DNA of 64,000 bases, from contig JAHDVF020000442.1 of assembly GCA_022606425.2 (NCBI GenBank), forward strand, positions 372,001 through 436,000. Reading direction: 5' to 3'. A program made the translations under genes and the position numbers. Position 1 is the stretch's first letter. Every line of letters begins with the position of its first letter. The DNA comes from Lepidostoma basale (taxonomy: Eukaryota; Arthropoda; Insecta; Trichoptera; Lepidostomatidae). Positions 10,771 to 20,805 of this stretch are shown here, in pieces. Under the pieces are notes generated by a model that ran no database searches, had not been told where the DNA came from, and worked only from the letters and a program-made list of their open reading frames with translations.

Positions 10771-11239
10771 AATGTCCAAACCTTTTTACCTAATCTTCCT
10801 TACATTTCTTTCTTATTTCATCAGTATAAACAAAACCGAACGAAGTATTTCATAACTATAATCATTGAAAAATTGTTGCTTTTTTTAATGGCCTGTAATA
10901 TGAACTTCTAATAAATCTGTCTTCAGCAGGTTATCGTAAAATTAATTAACTTCATTTTCAATTTTGCTGAATCTTAATAAAGTGACTGCTAATTGTGACT
11001 AGCTTTAATTAAATTCTTAATTAAAGATTTAATGAGTTCAGAGATTTGGTTTATTTTTAAAAATGATTATTTTCTTAGTTATGACTCTTTCTTTGAAATT
11101 ACGTAGAGCAAAGCTTATTTCTCAACGTTATCCATGAATAATTTATTTACAAAATTCATGTATGGTATATCATTCATAATAATTTTGCGTTTTATCAAAA
11201 GTAAAAATTATTGTGGTAGTTTATTTTAAGTGATAGAAG
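10771..11239. other. AT-rich intergenic stretch
   Basis: No recognised feature. Confidence 0.35.
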
Positions 11240-11412
11240 TTTGTACTTATAATTAGTACGAATGAAAACGTTTATATTCTCGAAATTTTATTTTGTTTTA
11301 TGATAATAACATGTTAGGCATTATCAAATGTTTTATATATTTGATAATATCTTAGCAAGGCAAAACATTTAAATATCATAAAACATAATCAAACTTATAG
11401 AAAACAACTTTG
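11240..11412. repeat. Penelope-like foldback repeat
   Basis: Inverted arms carrying TACGAATGAAAACGT and CATTATCAAATGTTT and, in the opposite sense, AAAACATTTAAATATCATAA. They have the same plan as the better foldbacks at 23745-23935 and 28378-28580. Confidence 0.5.
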
Positions 11413-11426
11413 ATCAATAAATAATA

Positions 11427-11992
11427 AATAACTAACTATCTAACTAACCATCACGCCGTCTCTCCGAAGGGGTAGGCAGAAAGAATGGACTGCCACACTT
11501 TTCTTTCCTAACAACATTCATACATCGTGTCATGCACGCGCGTTGATTTCTCTGACTCCTCACGTGGCCGATATTCAATATTTGATTTATTTGATCGTGC
11601 CACGTTTCCCTCGGTCTTCCTCTATTTCTGGTACCATTTATATCATTAACAAATAATTTTTTTACCATTCTTTCTTCATTCATTCGTTCCATATGTCCAA
11701 ACCATCTTAATGATCCTTTCATTATTTTGTTCATAACACCATCATTCGCACCGCATTCACTTCTTATATTTTCATTCGACACTCTATCGTGCACAGAATA
11801 TCCACACATTCGTCTAAGAGATCTCATTTTTACTGCATTTATTCTACTTTCATCCTTCCTTTGCCAGTTCCATGCTTCGCTTCCATACATAAGAGTCGGT
11901 AGAAGAACACCATTGTGCACTGCCATTCTAGCTTTTTTGGATAGGTTTTTGTTTGCGATGTCAACTTTGAGTGCACCATTTTGTATTGTTGG
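11427..11992 (-). pseudogene. LINE family T, 160-codon ORF2 C-terminal remnant
   Basis: A long intact minus-strand frame (11926-11444) reads LLPTLMYGSEAWNWQRKDES, RRMCGYSVHDRVSNENIRSE, KGSLRWFGHMERMNEERMVK and RNRGRPRETWHDQINQILN. It is shifted near the end relative to other copies. This segment lies C-terminal to the reverse-transcriptase palm. CTAA-rich tail at 11427-11448. Confidence 0.85.
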
Positions 11993-12329
11993 TTTTATAA
12001 AATAAATTATATTACTGCCCCTAACCTCTTATCAAAATGTATCATAATTGCAGAAAAATAATTGATATGAAAATAAAAGACATACTTATTCAAAAGTAAT
12101 AATAATGGATGGTGTAATGATATTAGATTCATGCTGGTAAGTAAATCAATTTGATCCTGTAACGTAATTTCAAGCGACTGTTCACGCTCATATATCAATT
12201 TGGCTCAATATCTAATCGGGAGAGTGACGAGTATCGGCAAGAATTTAATTTCCGCTTTGACGACGCCACGATGGCGGCTAAGTTACGGACTCTGGTTGAT
12301 AGAGCTAGAGGACATGCCACAAATTCAAT

Positions 12330-12545
12330 TCTAAAATACATATTTTTTATTCTCCTGCATGATAATGTTCGTCCACATGTTAGTCAGCCGGTCAAAACCT
12401 ATTAAGAAACACATCTTGGAAAGTTTAACCCCACCCACCGTTTTCACCAGACATTGCTCCTTCTGATTTCCACTTGTTTCAATCGATGACGCAGGCCAAT
12501 CTGGGCAGCACTTCACATCTTACGGTTCGTGGATAGCCTCAAAAG
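12330..12545 (+). pseudogene. Mariner-type transposase fragment
   Basis: The plus strand reads LLHDNVRPHVSQPVKTY, then with frameshifts segments resembling the downstream Tc1/mariner DD34D region (a proline-rich block, SDFHLF-like residues, a final GQHF-like block). The Asp in LLHDN corresponds to the second catalytic Asp of mariner transposases. Stops and shifts make it a dead fragment. Confidence 0.65.
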
Positions 12546-12576
12546 ATTAAGCTCTCTTCCGATACGGTATCCATAA

Positions 12577-12794
12577 GGCAGAAACATACTATTAACACGC
12601 GACGTGGCGTGTTTACTCCCACCATCGACAACACGTCGATCTAACTCGTCTGGATCGGGTGGCGTGTGCGCGCATGGCGTCGCGTCGGATGTTCGTAGTG
12701 TGATTCTGTCCATAGAAAACAATACAATTTGATTCAACTCAACACGCATCACGTGGCATCGGGTGGCGTGGCGTGTTAATAGTATGTTTCTGCC
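12577..12794. mobile_element. 218-bp MITE with about 24-bp inverted termini
   Basis: Starts GGCAGAAACATACTATTAAC and ends with its exact inverse, GTTAATAGTATGTTTCTGCC; the match extends into ACGC/GCGT. The interior is GC-rich with repeated GGCGTG and CACGTGG words and no coding frame. I did not find a convincing target duplication, so the superfamily is undetermined. Confidence 0.75.
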
Positions 12795-13101
12795 ATGCTG
12801 TGAAAAAGATAGAGAAAAATAGTGGCAAGCCATAGACAATACTTCGAATAGAACATAATGCTCCGTTCTTATATAATACAATAAATGCTCAATTTTTTTT
12901 TTTAAACCGGGGGGAAATTATTTGTACACATAATAGAATAAAAAATTAAATTTGTTAACAAATTGTTTATTTCATATTTAATCACGACATTTTTCAGGAT
13001 ATTCTATGTTGTCTATGGTGTAATACACGCTTACCTTAATCTGCGCCGTACAGTGCCGCCGACACATTATACGTTCGTCGTCTAGAAGATGATTTAATTT
13101 A

Positions 13102-13255
13102 AACTAACTAACTTACCATTACGTCGTCTTCCCGAAGAGGTAGGCAGAAAGAATGGACCGCCACAGTGTTTTTTCCTGATATAGACCACCACCCGATTCG
13201 ATTAGCTACCAATCACATGTCATGAGAATCAATATGTTAGCTATACCTTTTTCAT
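13102..13255 (-). repeat. LINE family T tail joined to a SINE 3' piece
   Basis: Bases 13102-13185 are the minus-strand 3' end of LINE family T (CTAACTAACTTACCATTACG, GGTAGGCAGAAAGAATGGAC). Bases 13186-13255 match the SINE body (CTACCAATCACATGTCATGA, GAATCAATATGTTAGCTA) in plus orientation. Both are truncated at the junction. Confidence 0.55.
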
Positions 13256-13261
13256 AGTAGA

Positions 13262-13735
13262 ATCAAATAATATAGACCTGAAACTGAGAATACTCTTCAT
13301 CAAGACCTATGTATGGAGTATCTTGATGTACGGCTCCGAGACATGGTGCCTATCCGAAAGAGATAAACGGAGACTAGAGGCTTTTGAGATGTGGTCCTAT
13401 AGAAGACTATTAGGAATTTCCTGGAGAGACCACATCACGAATAAGGAGGTTCTTCAAATAATCGAAGGAGGAAGGCACCTGCTCAGGACCTTGTCCGAAA
13501 GGCGTGCAAGATGTATCAGCCATGTAATACGTCAAGAAGGCCTCTTGCATGCCATAATGGAGGGTATGACCGAGGGGACAAACTCTAGGGGACGCCCACG
13601 CCGAGAGTACCTGAAGGACCTGTTGATGGACGTGCGCTGCTCATCATATCCAGATTTCAAAAGAGCCGCACAAGACAGGGAAGAATGGAATAGAAGAATA
13701 GAAGAAATTGCTGCAAACTAATCCCAGGATTGAAA
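13262..13735 (+). pseudogene. LINE family B ORF2 C-terminal fragment
   Basis: An open frame of 132 codons (13323-13721) reads YGSETWCLSERDKRRLEAFE, RRLLGISWRDHITNKEVLQ, ARCISHVIRQEGLLHAIMEG and RGRPRREYLKDLL, ending at a stop after EEIAAN. The plan (Y-GSE-TW, EAFEMW-YRR-LL, GH-IR, GRPR) marks the region after the LINE reverse-transcriptase palm. Related copies: 19424-19905 and 32345-32710. Confidence 0.8.
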
Positions 13736-14340
13736 CTTACTAACTCTAACTAACCCTTTACATCGATTTGTTATGCGCTGTAATAATGTAAAGAGCGATT
13801 CCGGTCGATCCCAAAAAGATGAGCTGATGACAAAATTCCAGTAGGAGGAAGAAGATGTGTAAGAGTCGTACAAAGCAGAGAAAATGGACATGAAACAGTT
13901 CCTCTTATTCAGTTCTTCGCTTTGAAGCAATTGATGATTGGATTATTTAGCATGTAATACATTTTTCGCTATTATCATATAAATCTATACATTTTCCATA
14001 TTGCTATATAAAATACAACGTATAATCTCCGTTCTAAAAAAGGACGTATTGAATCGCAATATTGAGTTTGTTCGCCGTTCAACAAGTCACGAATTCATCA
14101 CCAATTTTCAATATCATTTTCTTGGAAATCCGTAGATTTCCCGGCGCCTTCAGCATCCAGTTACGCGTGCTCGAGTCACTTGACGGATTCTCGCTAATGA
14201 TTGACAGCGAGATTTCATAACGTTTAATAGAAAATATATTTGAAATTCGTACTATATTACAAAAAACAATTATTTTGAAATGAATTTCTTCATCGTATTT
14301 TACAACTATTTAATTGTCTAACTAATTCTGGTGAAGTGAT
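13736..14340. other. Intergenic stretch, no gene recognised
   Basis: Mixed composition; a GC-richer patch at 14130-14210. No supported exon or element boundary. Confidence 0.35.
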
Positions 14341-14344
14341 ATAT

Positions 14345-14935
14345 CAAATCAAATCAAATCAGTTTATTTACTCAAAAGACATTACAAACAGCATAAATGT
14401 TTAAGGTATCTATTGAGTACAGGCAAGATATTATACACATACAACATAATACCAGGAACGCATTGGTGATGGTTCGATATTAAGAAGACAAGATACTTTC
14501 CAAAGTAAGAGTATTTGTCCCTGAACGTACTTTCACTAACATGAAAGACGTCGATCTCCGAGGAGACCGCGTTCAGCAGACTAATTGCTCTTCCCACCGG
14601 TGTCACCAGAGGCAGATTGGTTCTGGCGGCCTGTAGGTAAAACAATCTGTGCTGTCGCTGTCGGAGATATCTATCGGGGACAAAAAGACCAACATCCTCC
14701 AGTACGGCCAAGTTCTCGAAGTATCCCCTAATTAATCTGAAGAAATGGGTTATTAGATGTCCATCGCTTCGAAGCTGTAGAGAATTGGTTCCGAGCATTC
14801 CCAGTAGAAATGCCGTGGGATAACTACCATACTCCGTCATGTAGAGATACATCAGAATTTTTTTCCGAACCCTCTCCAGCATAACGGAATATCTCGCTTC
14901 GTGAGGACTCCATATCACAGAACCACTTTCGAGTC
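14345..14935 (-). pseudogene. LINE family E ORF2 C-terminal fragment, 178 codons
   Basis: The minus-strand frame 14918-14382 starts MIWSPHEARYSVMLERVRKK and continues FLLGMLGTNSLQLRSDG, FFRLIRGYFEN, FVPDRYLRQRQHRLFYLQAA and RAISLLNAVSSEIDVFHVSE. The W-SP-E, LGM-G-NSL, VP-R-RRH-LF order is the known C-terminal end of many insect non-LTR elements. The element is 5'-truncated, with a T/A-rich 3' side at 14345-14370. Confidence 0.8.
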
Positions 14936-14938
14936 TGC

Positions 14939-15165
14939 TTTTTTTTTATATCATGTATTTTATATTATTTGTTTTAGATTTATTTTGTGGATGTTAGACG
15001 ATCGAAGTGTGCGCGGAAGATGCCTATTGGTGGCGATGAGGTTCGCAACCCATCGCATCGCATCGAGAAGGATGGAGTGCCGCATCGGTTAACGTGTGGT
15101 AGTCCATTCTTTCTGCCTACCCTTTCGGGGAGAATGCGTGATGGTTAGTTAGTTAGTTTGTTGGT
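14939..15165 (+). mobile_element. Non-autonomous element sharing LINE-T 3' tail (short copy)
   Basis: Matches 20001-20265 (minus) and 25262-25528 (plus): TTATATTATTTGTTTTAGAT, GATCGAAGTGTGCG, GCCTATTGGTGGCGATGAGG, then the LINE family T 3' end GTCCATTCTTTCTGCCTACC and TTAG repeats. Because its tail equals that of LINE family T while its body does not, it probably used that LINE's machinery. Confidence 0.65.
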
Positions 15166-15895
15166 ATGTATGAGGTATGCAAGCGAAATGATCTTATGAT
15201 GAATGTGAATAAGTGCAAGGAAATGATTTTAGAAAAAGAAGAAATCATGACAGTCTGCAACATTAGCGTGAATGATGAAAATTTGGAGCAAGAAGATGAG
15301 TTCGTGTATTTAGGTAGTATGTTTACAAGTGGAGAAGAATATTGAAAGAAGGGTTGGGGCAGGCAACAAAGTGAATGGTGCACTTAAATTTGTCATCGCA
15401 AACAAAAACCTATCCAAAAAAGCTGAAATGGCAGTGCACAGTGGTGTTCTTGTGCCGACTCTTATGTATGGAAGTGAAGCATGGAACTAGCAAAAGGAGG
15501 ATGAAAGTAGAATAAATGCAGTAAAAATGAGATCTCTTGTGGGATACTCTGTATGATAGAGTGTCGAATGAAAATATAAGAAGTGAATGCGGTGCGAATG
15601 ATGGTGTTATGAACAAAATAATGAAAGGATCATTAAGATGGTTTGGACATATGGAAAGAATGAATGAAGAAAGAATGGTAAAAAAATTATATGTTAACGA
15701 TGTAAATGGAACCAGAAACAGAGGACGACCGAGGAAAACGTGGCACAATCAGATAAATCAAATATTGAATGTCGGCCATGTGAGGAGTCAAAGAAATCGA
15801 CGCGCGTGCATGACACGATGTATGAATGTTGAGGAAACGAGAGAAATATGTCAAGAAAGAAAAGTGTGGCAGTCCATTCTTTCTGATGGTTACAT
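15160..15895 (+). pseudogene. LINE family T reverse-transcriptase to C-terminal remnant
   Basis: Reads, with several shifts and stops, from MYEVCKRNDLMMNVNK through FVYLGSMFTSGEE and LMYGSEAW to KGSLRWFGHMERMNEERMVK and the MTRCMNVEE end. A frame of 120 codons (15537-15899) is intact. It is joined at 15890 to a SINE without a TTAG tail, so its 3' end is lost. Confidence 0.75.
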
Positions 15896-15896
15896 G

Positions 15897-16445
15897 TGAT
15901 AGTGACATGAGATAGGTAGCTAATCTATCGCCATTTAATCGTCACGTGAATTCTACACCAGTCCAAGGACAGTGTGACAATCACACTGCCCTCGCCAGGT
16001 TACCTGAGCAAATCGATTACAAACTGTGTCTATTTGTTCACAAGCCCTTACATGGACGAGCGCCCCTCTACCTCACAGAACTTTGCAAGCTGATAGATTT
16101 GAACCCTCGGCAGTCAACTCTACGATCCTCGAAGGAAGAAGCAACACACAAACTTCTCGTCCCGCGGCGCCAAGGAGCTTCAAACTTCACAGATCGCGCT
16201 TTTGCCATCGCAGGACCGACGGCGTGGAACAGGCTGCCCTACAATATCCGCAATCAAGACGACGAAGGAGTGTCCAGAAGCTCTCTTAAAAGTTTTATTT
16301 TTAAGAGAAGCTTTCCGGACGTTGAGCGCCCTTGAAGTGAATCTCTCACAAAAATGGCGCTATATAAATCATCATCATCAATCGAACCCGGAACCTTCGG
16401 GATGGCAGTCAATGCACCCTCCACGCGGTCACGAAGGTCGTCACT
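15897..16445 (-). mobile_element. tRNA-derived SINE split by a LINE
   Basis: Bases 15897-15987 carry the SINE body in reverse (TAGCTAATCTATCGCCATTT, GTGAATTCTACACCAG, CACACTGCCCTCGCCAGG), and 16381-16445 carry the inverted B box (ATCGAACCCGGAACC) and head ending ACGAAGGTCGT. The uninterrupted order in other copies shows that 15988-16380 was inserted into this SINE. Confidence 0.7.
15988..16380 (+). pseudogene. CR1/L2-like LINE 3' end inserted in a SINE
   Basis: The frame reads LPEQIDYKLCLFVHKPLHGR, APLYLTELCKL, KLLVPRRQGASNFTDRAFAI and AGPTAWNRLPYNIR, ending DVERP and a stop, followed by an ATC-repeat tail. The R/Q-I-YKL-LLV-K-LHG-AP-YL and DRAF-VAGP-WN-LP blocks are the well-known C-terminus of CR1/L2-type elements. 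It is intact over about 115 residues and truncated at the 5' side. Confidence 0.85.
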
Positions 16446-16945
16446 TCCACTTTGGGAATTATTGATTTAAATCATACACGTATTTGGATATGTTTCTCGC
16501 AAGTATATATTAGTGCATATCGCCACAGCGGAAATTCATTGGTCCATCAATCGTCATGTCCGCGTCCAATATCCGCCAGCCATGGGTATACCGGTTAGTG
16601 AAACAACACCAGACTGATCTCGCGGCTTCCTGTCGAGTGAAACAGGCACCGTCCATCCCAGGGGAGTGCTATTAGAGCAACCAGATCCCGTGTCGTCCAG
16701 TCGTATCTACTCATTTGGGGACTTTAGCGACTGGTACGGATAAAACTCCGATAGACAAGTTCAATTCACATTCAACTGCCATGGATTGAAGTCAATACAC
16801 TTCATATCAATCGGAAGACCTTTTAACATGTATATTGCAAAACAACGATATGTAGTTGTTCTCAAAACCACATATAAGTCCTAGAGACGATCTTTACTTC
16901 ATAAAGGATAGCTCATCAGTGCCTGAAACTAAAAAGCAGTAAACA
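16446..16945. other. Unclassified GC-richer segment
   Basis: About 500 bp with higher GC than its surroundings and no frame or termini I recognise. Could be old repeat or regulatory DNA. Confidence 0.3.
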
Positions 16946-17170
16946 CATCTTCTTCTTCTTTATTTAGGAGTGTGCCCTGTTATTTCTCGGAGCCTGTTCC
17001 TCCTGGGGTGCAGATGTCCAACTGTCTCGCAATCTTTTAGGTGGTCGATATCCTGTTAGTACTTTATTTGCGGCTATATTTATCACTCTTTCAGAACACG
17101 CTCTTTCCACGTGATCTCTCCAGTAGCGTCTTCTCAGTCTTCCCATCGCACGACATCTTCTTAAAGCATT
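16946..17170 (-). pseudogene. LINE family F ORF2 C-terminal fragment
   Basis: On the minus strand the frame gives GRLRRRYWRDHVERACSERV, GYRPPKRLRDSWTSAPQEEQ and ends near a (GAA)n tail (inverse at 16950-16962). The RR-YW-DHVER and PPKRW-SW-S-SQE pattern recurs at 44275-44475. Confidence 0.6.
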
Positions 17171-17199
17171 TAACAGTTGCAGTAAACACAAAAGCATTA

Positions 17200-17711
17200 A
17201 ACAGCATCAAGCATAAAAATACAATTGATAAGAATACACATGTTTCCAAAAGAGAAAAAACAAAAATATTGGTAAAACCCAATTGTACGATAGTAAATTA
17301 AACGAACGTATTAAAGTACGAGTACCACATCTTTTTTTTTAATTACATGTAACTATTAATACAAATCTCACACTAAAAAATAAATTACGTAATGAGGTCA
17401 CAAGCTATTGGCTTTGAGTAAATTTAAATTTTATTATAATCTAGCACCTATAGCGATGACCTGTGTACCTTTATAGGTAGGTGGGAATGTGGAGTGTAGC
17501 GTACAACCAGAATATTTATGAAATTCAAATATCATTTCAAAATATTAATAGATTTTTCGGTTTATGGCAAATTTGGTACCCCATGAAATGAAGGGTTAAA
17601 ATACTGTTTAAAAATATAATTAATATTTTAAATAAGGATACCAGCAATCTCAAAGCTAAAAAAAAATCTTATTATGTTTTGGTAGAAACGGGTCTTTTTT
17701 TAAAATAAAAC
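17200..17711. other. AT-rich intergenic stretch
   Basis: No recognised gene; scattered short repeats only. Confidence 0.35.
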
Positions 17712-17932
17712 AGGTCGTTTGAACCCAATTACTGTACACAATTTGTTTGTAGCTATTATATTGATTCTCATGACATGTGATAGGTAGCTAATCTATCGCC
17801 ATTTTATTGTCACGTGAATTCTACACTAGAGCAAAGACAGTGGGACAATCACACTGCCGTCGCCGGGAATCGAACCCGGGGCCTTCGCTATAGCAGTCAG
17901 AGCTCTTACCACTCTGCCACGAAGGTCGTCTA
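17712..17932 (-). mobile_element. tRNA-derived SINE, well preserved
   Basis: The minus strand has the head ACGACCTTCGTGGCAGAGTG with an A-box-like GTGGTAAGAGCT and the B box GGTTCGATTCC, followed by the body CACACTGTCTTTG, TGTAGAATTCACGTGACAAT and CACATGTCATGAGAATCAAT. It ends in TACAGTAATTGGGTTCAA. With 18668-18885 it defines a family of about 220 bp. Confidence 0.8.
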
Positions 17933-18329
17933 GTTTTAATCAGAACAAAATGTGATATGAATATGAATTCGTTAACATAAGCATATATCAGAGATTTTAT
18001 TTTCCAAGAAAAACAATTCCGAGGCACGCCAGCTTCGTTCGTAATGAACTTTTATTTTTCTTAATGTATTGTGAAATTGTATTATAGATGAAAAAATTTT
18101 GACTTAATAAAACTTTTCTCAAATAAAATAACAATACACTTTTAGTAAAATCAGAGAACGACATATGAAAATAGAAATATATAATGGAGATGAGAAAGAA
18201 GGGGAAGGAGAATGTGTGCGCGAGAACGAATAGAATGTTAGAACGGTGAGTCATGATCAAGATCATATCATGGTTGATCATGATTCTTTATTAACATGTT
18301 GTTCTCTGATTTTATATTTAGTTAACTCT

Positions 18330-18385
18330 CTCACCCTGACGAAGCTCCGACGGGAGCGAAACCGGTTGGTGTTACCAAATAAAGT
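18330..18385 (+). ncRNA. Hammerhead-ribozyme-like motif, second subtype
   Basis: CTGACGA at 18336-18342, stem II GCTCC/GGAGC with a GACG loop, GAAA at 18358-18361, then the palindrome ACCGGT and T. The core fits CUGANGA...GAAA with a three-pair self-complementary helix III, and differs in stems from the 1386, 7650 and 9310 motifs. Helix I is not clear. Confidence 0.5.
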
Positions 18386-18529
18386 GGTGTAGATTCAAAT
18401 ACTAAAAGTATATTATTATTTTATTTAATAATGTCACACCACAAATTAAATGCTTCATACGAAAGTTTAAAACTTTTCACTGTCCGCATGCTATTTTTTT
18501 TTTCCTATCGCGCAATACGTATGTTTTTT

Positions 18530-18583
18530 TAAAAGTTTTTGTGACTAATGTTTTTTTAAAAGTTTTTGTGACTAATGTGAATA
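18530..18583. repeat. Short tandem duplication
   Basis: A unit containing TTTTTTTAAAAGTTTTTGTG then ACTAATG occurs twice in a row (about 18525-18578). Confidence 0.7.
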
Positions 18584-18667
18584 AACTGTGAAAATAAAAT
18601 ATATTGAAAACTATTCCATGGTTTGAAATCACTAATTAAATTTCCCTTTTAATAACCTTAAGATGAC

Positions 18668-18885
18668 CACGACCTTCGTGGCAGAGTGGTAAGAGCTCTT
18701 ACTGTCACACCAAAGGACCCGGGTTCGATTCCCGGCGATGGAAATGTGATTGTCACACTGTCTTTGGTCTGGTGTAGAATTCACCTGACAATAAAATGCT
18801 GACAGATTAGTTAACTATCACATGTTGTGAGAATCAATATAATAGCTGAAACAAATGTATAGAGTAATTGGGTTCAAACCACCTG
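18668..18885 (+). mobile_element. tRNA-derived SINE, plus strand
   Basis: Head CGACCTTCGTGGCAGAGTGG, A-box region GTGGTAAGAGCTC, B box GGTTCGATTCC at about 18722-18732, body GTGATTGTCACACTGTCTTT, GGTCTGGTGTAGAATTCACC, and tail GAGTAATTGGGTTC. It is the mirror copy of 17712-17932, 0.7 kb away. Confidence 0.8.
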
Positions 18886-19079
18886 TTGTATAAAAAATTA
18901 GGTTTACACTATGGTATTCAAAACGTATGCCAATATTTTATGGTTATTATATGATTTATATGATGGCTGTTTATATATTTAAGCTAATGGAGCAGAATAC
19001 GTTATTTAAGATAATTAATATGACTAAATACATTGTTTACTATAATTAAATAGCACGAGGAAAAAAAAATATGTGAAAA

Positions 19080-19260
19080 TATTTATTAATACGAATAAAA
19101 CGTCTATTTTCTAGGAGTTTTATTATATTTTATATGAATGACATTTTTTGCAAGGCATTATCAAATGATTTACACCGACGAAACGTGTCATTCCCATAAA
19201 ACATAATAAAACATCTAGAAAACAGACGTTTTCATTGGTATTAATTATTAAATATGGAGA
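19080..19260. repeat. Penelope-like foldback repeat
   Basis: Inverted arms: GAATAAAACGTCTATTTTCT to CATTATCAAATG, then CGAAACGTGTCATTCCCATA to AGAAAACAGACGTTTTCATT. The GAAACGTGTC box matches the hammerhead GAAACATGTC end seen elsewhere. A second partial piece follows at 19330-19400. Confidence 0.55.
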
Positions 19261-19423
19261 TTTATACCATTGTTCAAGAAAGAATAAATATTATAAATAT
19301 ATTTATGAATGCATATTTATTATTTCCTGAACATCATATTTAATAATTTATATGAATGAAAACGTCTGTTTTTTATAGAAGCTTTATTATATATTATGGG
19401 AATGACATGTTACTCCTGGCTCT

Positions 19424-19905
19424 CTCTCTCTGGTTTCAATCCTGGGATTGGTTTGCAGCAATTTCCTCTATTCTTCTCTTCCATTCTTCCCTGTCTTGTG
19501 CGGCTCTTTTGAAATCTGCATATGATGAGCAGCGCACGTCCACCAACAGGTCCTCCAGGTACTCTCGGCGTGGGCGTCCCCTCGGTCATACCCTCCATTA
19601 TGGCATGCAAGAGACCTTCTTGACGTATTACATGGCCGATACATCTTGCACGCCTTTCGGACAAGGTCCTGAGCAGGTGCCTTCCTCCTTCGATTCTTTG
19701 AAGAACCTCCTTATTCGTGATGTGGTCTCTCCAGGAAATTTCTAATAGTCTTCTATAGGACACATCTCAAAAGCCTCTAGTCTCCGTTTATCTCTTTCGG
19801 TTAGGCACCATGTCTCGCAGCCGTACATCAAGATACTCCATACATAGGTCTTGATGAGGAGTATTCTCAGTTTTAGGTCTATATTATTCGATTCTATTAT
19901 GGATT
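19424..19905 (-). pseudogene. LINE family B ORF2 C-terminal fragment
   Basis: On the minus strand RRLLEISWRDHITNKEVLQR, ARCIGHVIRQEGLLHAIMEG and GRPRREYLEDLLVD-like residues, one frameshift from the 13262 copy, with which it is nearly identical at DNA level. It ends near CCAGGATTGAAACCAGAGAG. Confidence 0.8.
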
Positions 19906-20000
19906 CTACGCCTGGCTAAGGTATTATTAAAAGTTTTTGACATCAGCAAACATAGATTAAAATTTAATATAATTTCTAGAAAACCGACTTTTTATTCTAA

Positions 20001-20707
20001 CTAACTAACTAACTAACCATCACGCCGTCTCCCCGAAAGGGTAGGCAGAAAGAATGGACTGTCACACATTTACTGATGCGGCACTCCATCCTTCTCTTTT
20101 CGCCCCGCGGGAGACGCGGTGTGATGGGTTGCGAACCTCATCGCCACCAATAAGCATCTCCCGCGCACACTTCGATCTTCCAACACCCACAAAATAAATC
20201 TAAAACAAATAATATAAAATACAATGATATAAAATAAAATAACAAAATAATAATAATTTAACACAAAATGTTCTTTTTAGATAGTGCACATATTGTCTAT
20301 TTAATTTATGTTCCACGAATCCACCGTTTTTTTTTTTAATTTTGCACATTATGTAATAACACATAATGTTTTTTTCGATGTTGCACATGTTGACATGGAC
20401 GATCCGGACTTTTGTGTTTATTTAATTTATGTTACACGTATCCATCTTTTTTTAAATAAGCTGTAATTAGGCACTTAACCAGCAAGAACTATAAAGTAAT
20501 ATTAAAGAAATTATTCAAATTGTCATTGGAACAAATGAAAAATTTATTTTTACACTTGTCAAAATTCTTTATAAAAACGATAAAATTAATATAATTTTAA
20601 CAGTATAACAGTAAAAACGTATTACGTGTCACAATTAACCATTATAAAGTGCGGCAACAGTTAAATTGACCAAAACAATTCACTTATACTAGAAATATCT
20701 CCAAATT
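20001..20707 (-). mobile_element. Non-autonomous element with LINE-T tail (long copy)
   Basis: Minus strand counterpart of 24915-25528, matching for about 600 bp: AATTGTTTTGGTCAATTT, GACACGTAATACG, GACAATTTGAATAATTTCTT, GATCGAAGTGTGCGCGGGAG, and the LINE family T end with CTAA repeats at 20001-20016. No reverse-transcriptase sequence is present in the body. Confidence 0.7.
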
Positions 20708-20805
20708 TACGGGAGATATTTCTAGTATAAGTGAATTGTTTTGGTCAATTTAACTGTTGCCTCACTTTATAATAGTTAATTATGACACGTAATACGTTTG
20801 TACTG
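20609..20805. repeat. Near-perfect 94-bp inverted repeat
   Basis: Arm 20609-20702 (CAGTAAAAACGTATTACGTG to AGAAATATCTCC) is repeated in inverse at 20712-20805 (GGAGATATTTCTAGTATAAG to AATACGTTTGTACTG), separated by nine bases. The arms are the 5' end of the non-autonomous element at 20001-20707, duplicated head to head. Confidence 0.85.

Noticed and set aside
12513..12881. 122-codon minus-strand open frame
   Set aside because: It overlaps the inverted-terminus MITE at 12577-12794 and is explained by its GC-rich non-coding interior.
18668..18740. Possible true tRNA gene
   Set aside because: A and B boxes are present, but the cloverleaf cannot be completed and the segment continues into a repeated SINE body shared by four other loci.
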